From contig NZ_JALKCG010000005.1 of assembly GCF_023016525.1 (NCBI RefSeq), positions 124,001 through 188,000 of the forward strand: a stretch of 64,000 bases of DNA, given 5' to 3'. Position numbers and translations under genes: made by a program. The stretch comes from Ancylobacter koreensis. GTDB lineage: Bacteria > Pseudomonadota > Alphaproteobacteria > Rhizobiales > Xanthobacteraceae. The notes below the pieces were generated by a model that did no database searches, had not been told where the DNA came from, and saw only the letters and a program-made list of their open reading frames with translations. This document shows positions 62,532 to 64,000 of the stretch, piece after piece. The number at the start of each line of letters is the position of its first letter. Position 1 is the stretch's first letter.

Positions 62532-64000
62532 TCAGGCACCGGCCGGCAGCGCCTGCGCCAGCTCGAGCCGTGCCGGCCCGTCGCCGGCGCGGGTGAGCTC
62601 GATATGGCGCTCATGCATCGCGCGCAGCGTCGAACGGTGGCCGATGGAGAGCATCGCCGTCGCCGGCAGCCGCTCGCGCAGCAGCCGGTAGAGAGCCGCC
62701 TCGCCCGGCTCGTCCAGCGCCGAGGTCGCCTCGTCCAGCAGCAACACGTCCGGCTTCAGCAGCAGGGCGCGGGCGACCGCGAGGCGCTGCTGCTCGCCGC
62801 CCGACATCACCGCCGGCCACAGCGCGCGCTCGTCGAGCCAGCCGGCAAAGCCCGCGAGGCCGACCGCCTCCAGCGCGAGCCGCATCTCCTCGTCGGAATG
62901 GCGCTCCATCGGGTCGGGATAGGCGAGCGCCCCGCGCAGCGTGCCGATCGGCAGATAGGGGCGCTGCGGCAAAGTGAGCATGCGCGCGCCCGCCGCCAGC
63001 GCGATCTCGCCATGCCCATAGGGCCAGATTCCGGCGATGGCGCGCAGCAGCGTGCTCTTGCCGGCGCCCGAGGGGCCGGTGAGCAGCACGCGCTCGCCGC
63101 GCCGGATCGCGAGGTCGTCGACGGTGAGCAGCGCCCGCCCGTCCGGCAGGCGCACTTCCATCTGCGAGACGGCGAGCGGGGCGTCCCCGGCCGCCGCCGG
63201 CGCGGCGCGGAAGTCGCTCTGCAGCGCCTCGGCCTGCGTCGCCAGCACGGAGCGCTCGAAGCCGACCAGACGGTCGACGACGGACTTCCAGTCGGCGAGC
63301 TGGGCATAGGCGCCGATGAAGAAGGAGAAGGAGCCCTGCACCTGTCCGAAGGCCGAGCCCGTCTGCATGAGCTGGCCGAGCTGGATGGTGCCGGCGAAAT
63401 AGGCGGGCGAGACCACCACGAAGGGGAAGATCATCGAAAGCTGGCTGTAGCCGGCGGTGAACCAGGTCAGCCGTTTCTGCGCGATCATGATGCCCCAGTA
63501 ATTGTGCACCACATGGGCGAAGCGCGAGAGCAGGCGCTCGCGCTCCACCGGTTCGCCGGCCATCAGCGCGATCTGTTCGCCATTCTCGCGCACGCGCACC
63601 AGCTCGACGCGGTAATCCGCCTCGAAGCGCTGCTGGTCGAAGTTCAGCTTCACAAGCACCCGGCCGATGAGGTGGGCGAGCGCCGTGCCCGCCGCCGCAT
63701 AGGCGAAGGCAGCCCAGACGAGATAGCCGGGAATGTCCCAGCTCGCCCCGAACAGGTTGAAGGAGAAGTCGCCCGACAGCCCCCACAGGATGACGGCGAA
63801 GGAGCACAGCGTCATCACCGCGTTGAGCAGGCCGAGGAACAGGCTGATGGTCTGGGCGATGTAGCTGCGTATGTCCTCGGCAATACGCTGGTCGGGATTG
63901 TCCGCGAGGTCGCCCTTCAGGCGCATGCGGTAATGCGTCTGGTTGGCGAGCCAGGCGGTCAGGTACTTGTCGGTCATCCAGTTGCGCCAGCGTATCTCCA
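62532..64000 (-). CDS. SbmA/YddA-type ABC transporter, partial at the 5' end
   Basis: An ABC transporter with fused membrane and ATPase parts; the window cuts its N-terminus (the frame runs past 63977 toward 64000 as EIRWRNWMTDKYLTAWL, so the real start is outside). The membrane domain is SbmA/BacA/YddA-like (TSAFGQVQGSFSFFIGAYAQLADWKSVVDRL). The ATPase has Walker A GPSGAGKST, a VMSGGEQQRLAVARALLL signature, Walker B LLLDEATSALD and IGHRST switch. Such transporters move peptides or long-chain fatty acids. It is convergent with clcA. Confidence 0.9.
   Translation of the reverse strand, partial: EIRWRNWMTDKYLTAWLANQTHYRMRLKGDLADNPDQRIAEDIRSYIAQTISLFLGLLNAVMTLCSFAVILWGLSGDFSFNLFGASWDIPGYLVWAAFAYAAAGTALAHLIGRVLVKLNFDQQRFEADYRVELVRVRENGEQIALMAGEPVERERLLSRFAHVVHNYWGIMIAQKRLTWFTAGYSQLSMIFPFVVVSPAYFAGTIQLGQLMQTGSAFGQVQGSFSFFIGAYAQLADWKSVVDRLVGFERSVLATQAEALQSDFRAAPAAAGDAPLAVSQMEVRLPDGRALLTVDDLAIRRGERVLLTGPSGAGKSTLLRAIAGIWPYGHGEIALAAGARMLTLPQRPYLPIGTLRGALAYPDPMERHSDEEMRLALEAVGLAGFAGWLDERALWPAVMSGGEQQRLAVARALLLKPDVLLLDEATSALDEPGEAALYRLLRERLPATAMLSIGHRSTLRAMHERHIELTRAGDGPARLELAQALPAGA

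Overview
This is a roughly 68-70 percent GC chromosomal window from an alphaproteobacterium, most likely in the Hyphomicrobiales. The placement is an inference. It rests on a MucR/Ros regulator, DUF1491, DUF2336, DUF5330 and DUF6456 genes, a RcGTA-type gene cluster, a tRNA-His lacking the usual G-1, and dispersed GTCAT...ATGAC palindromes. The mix of lactate use, a TsdA-like thiosulfate dehydrogenase and a PQQ-type sugar dehydrogenase would fit the Xanthobacteraceae (Ancylobacter/Starkeya-like), but no 16S gene is present to confirm it.

Region 1 (1-10062) is a gene transfer agent (GTA) structural cluster on the minus strand, read right to left: TerS-like HTH protein, TerL, portal, two very small coupled genes, prohead protease, major capsid, then head-tail connector, head-tail adaptor, a tiny gp10-like remnant, DUF3168 tail terminator and TP901-1 major tail protein. 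A consensus-like promoter sits before the first gene. The cluster is split between capsid and connector by a 2 kb block on the opposite strand that carries a secreted trypsin-like protease and a tandem pair of small secreted proteins. Palindromic repeats fill most junctions where the genes do not overlap. The tape measure and distal tail genes (g10-g15) would lie left of the window.

Region 2 (10100-22170) holds a Gly-rich secreted protein, a class C-type serine hydrolase, an FMN reductase, dCTP deaminase, a LuxR-type regulator, an EamA transporter, and a compact L-lactate locus: a GntR/FadR regulator divergent from lactate permease and L-lactate dehydrogenase, with a TGGTAAG-N5-CTTACCA operator between them. 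A small Tat-exported protein, a GFA-family protein and a YcgN-family protein follow.

Region 3 (22330-44532) is mostly core functions: class A penicillin-binding protein, DUF1214/DUF1254 pair, DUF2336, DUF1491, a peptidoglycan-binding protein, SufE, DUF6456 with a DnaA-domain-IV-like HTH protein, MucR, MsrB with oligopeptidase B, Fe/Mn superoxide dismutase, a CorA-like transporter, FolP-FolK without FolB, a HerA-like ATPase, an M20 dipeptidase, a class IV aminotransferase and CsbD.

Region 4 (44621-64000) holds MeaB, a lone receiver protein overlapping a pyroglutamyl peptidase, a cytochrome c with a PQQ-type sugar dehydrogenase, TauE/SafE with its TIGR02186 partner, AtzG-AtzE amidase subunits, tRNA-His, a 40-residue membrane peptide fused by overlap to TsdA, a macro-like protein, a choloylglycine-hydrolase-family enzyme, a universal stress protein, an HMP/thiamine-type ABC permease, a diguanylate cyclase coupled to an AlkX/YcaQ DNA glycosylase, a TPP riboswitch controlling a ThiY-like binding protein through an apparent ribosome-site hairpin, a ClC antiporter and the 5'-truncated (by the window edge) SbmA/YddA-type ABC transporter. 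I see no CRISPR array, IS transposase, integrase or rRNA.
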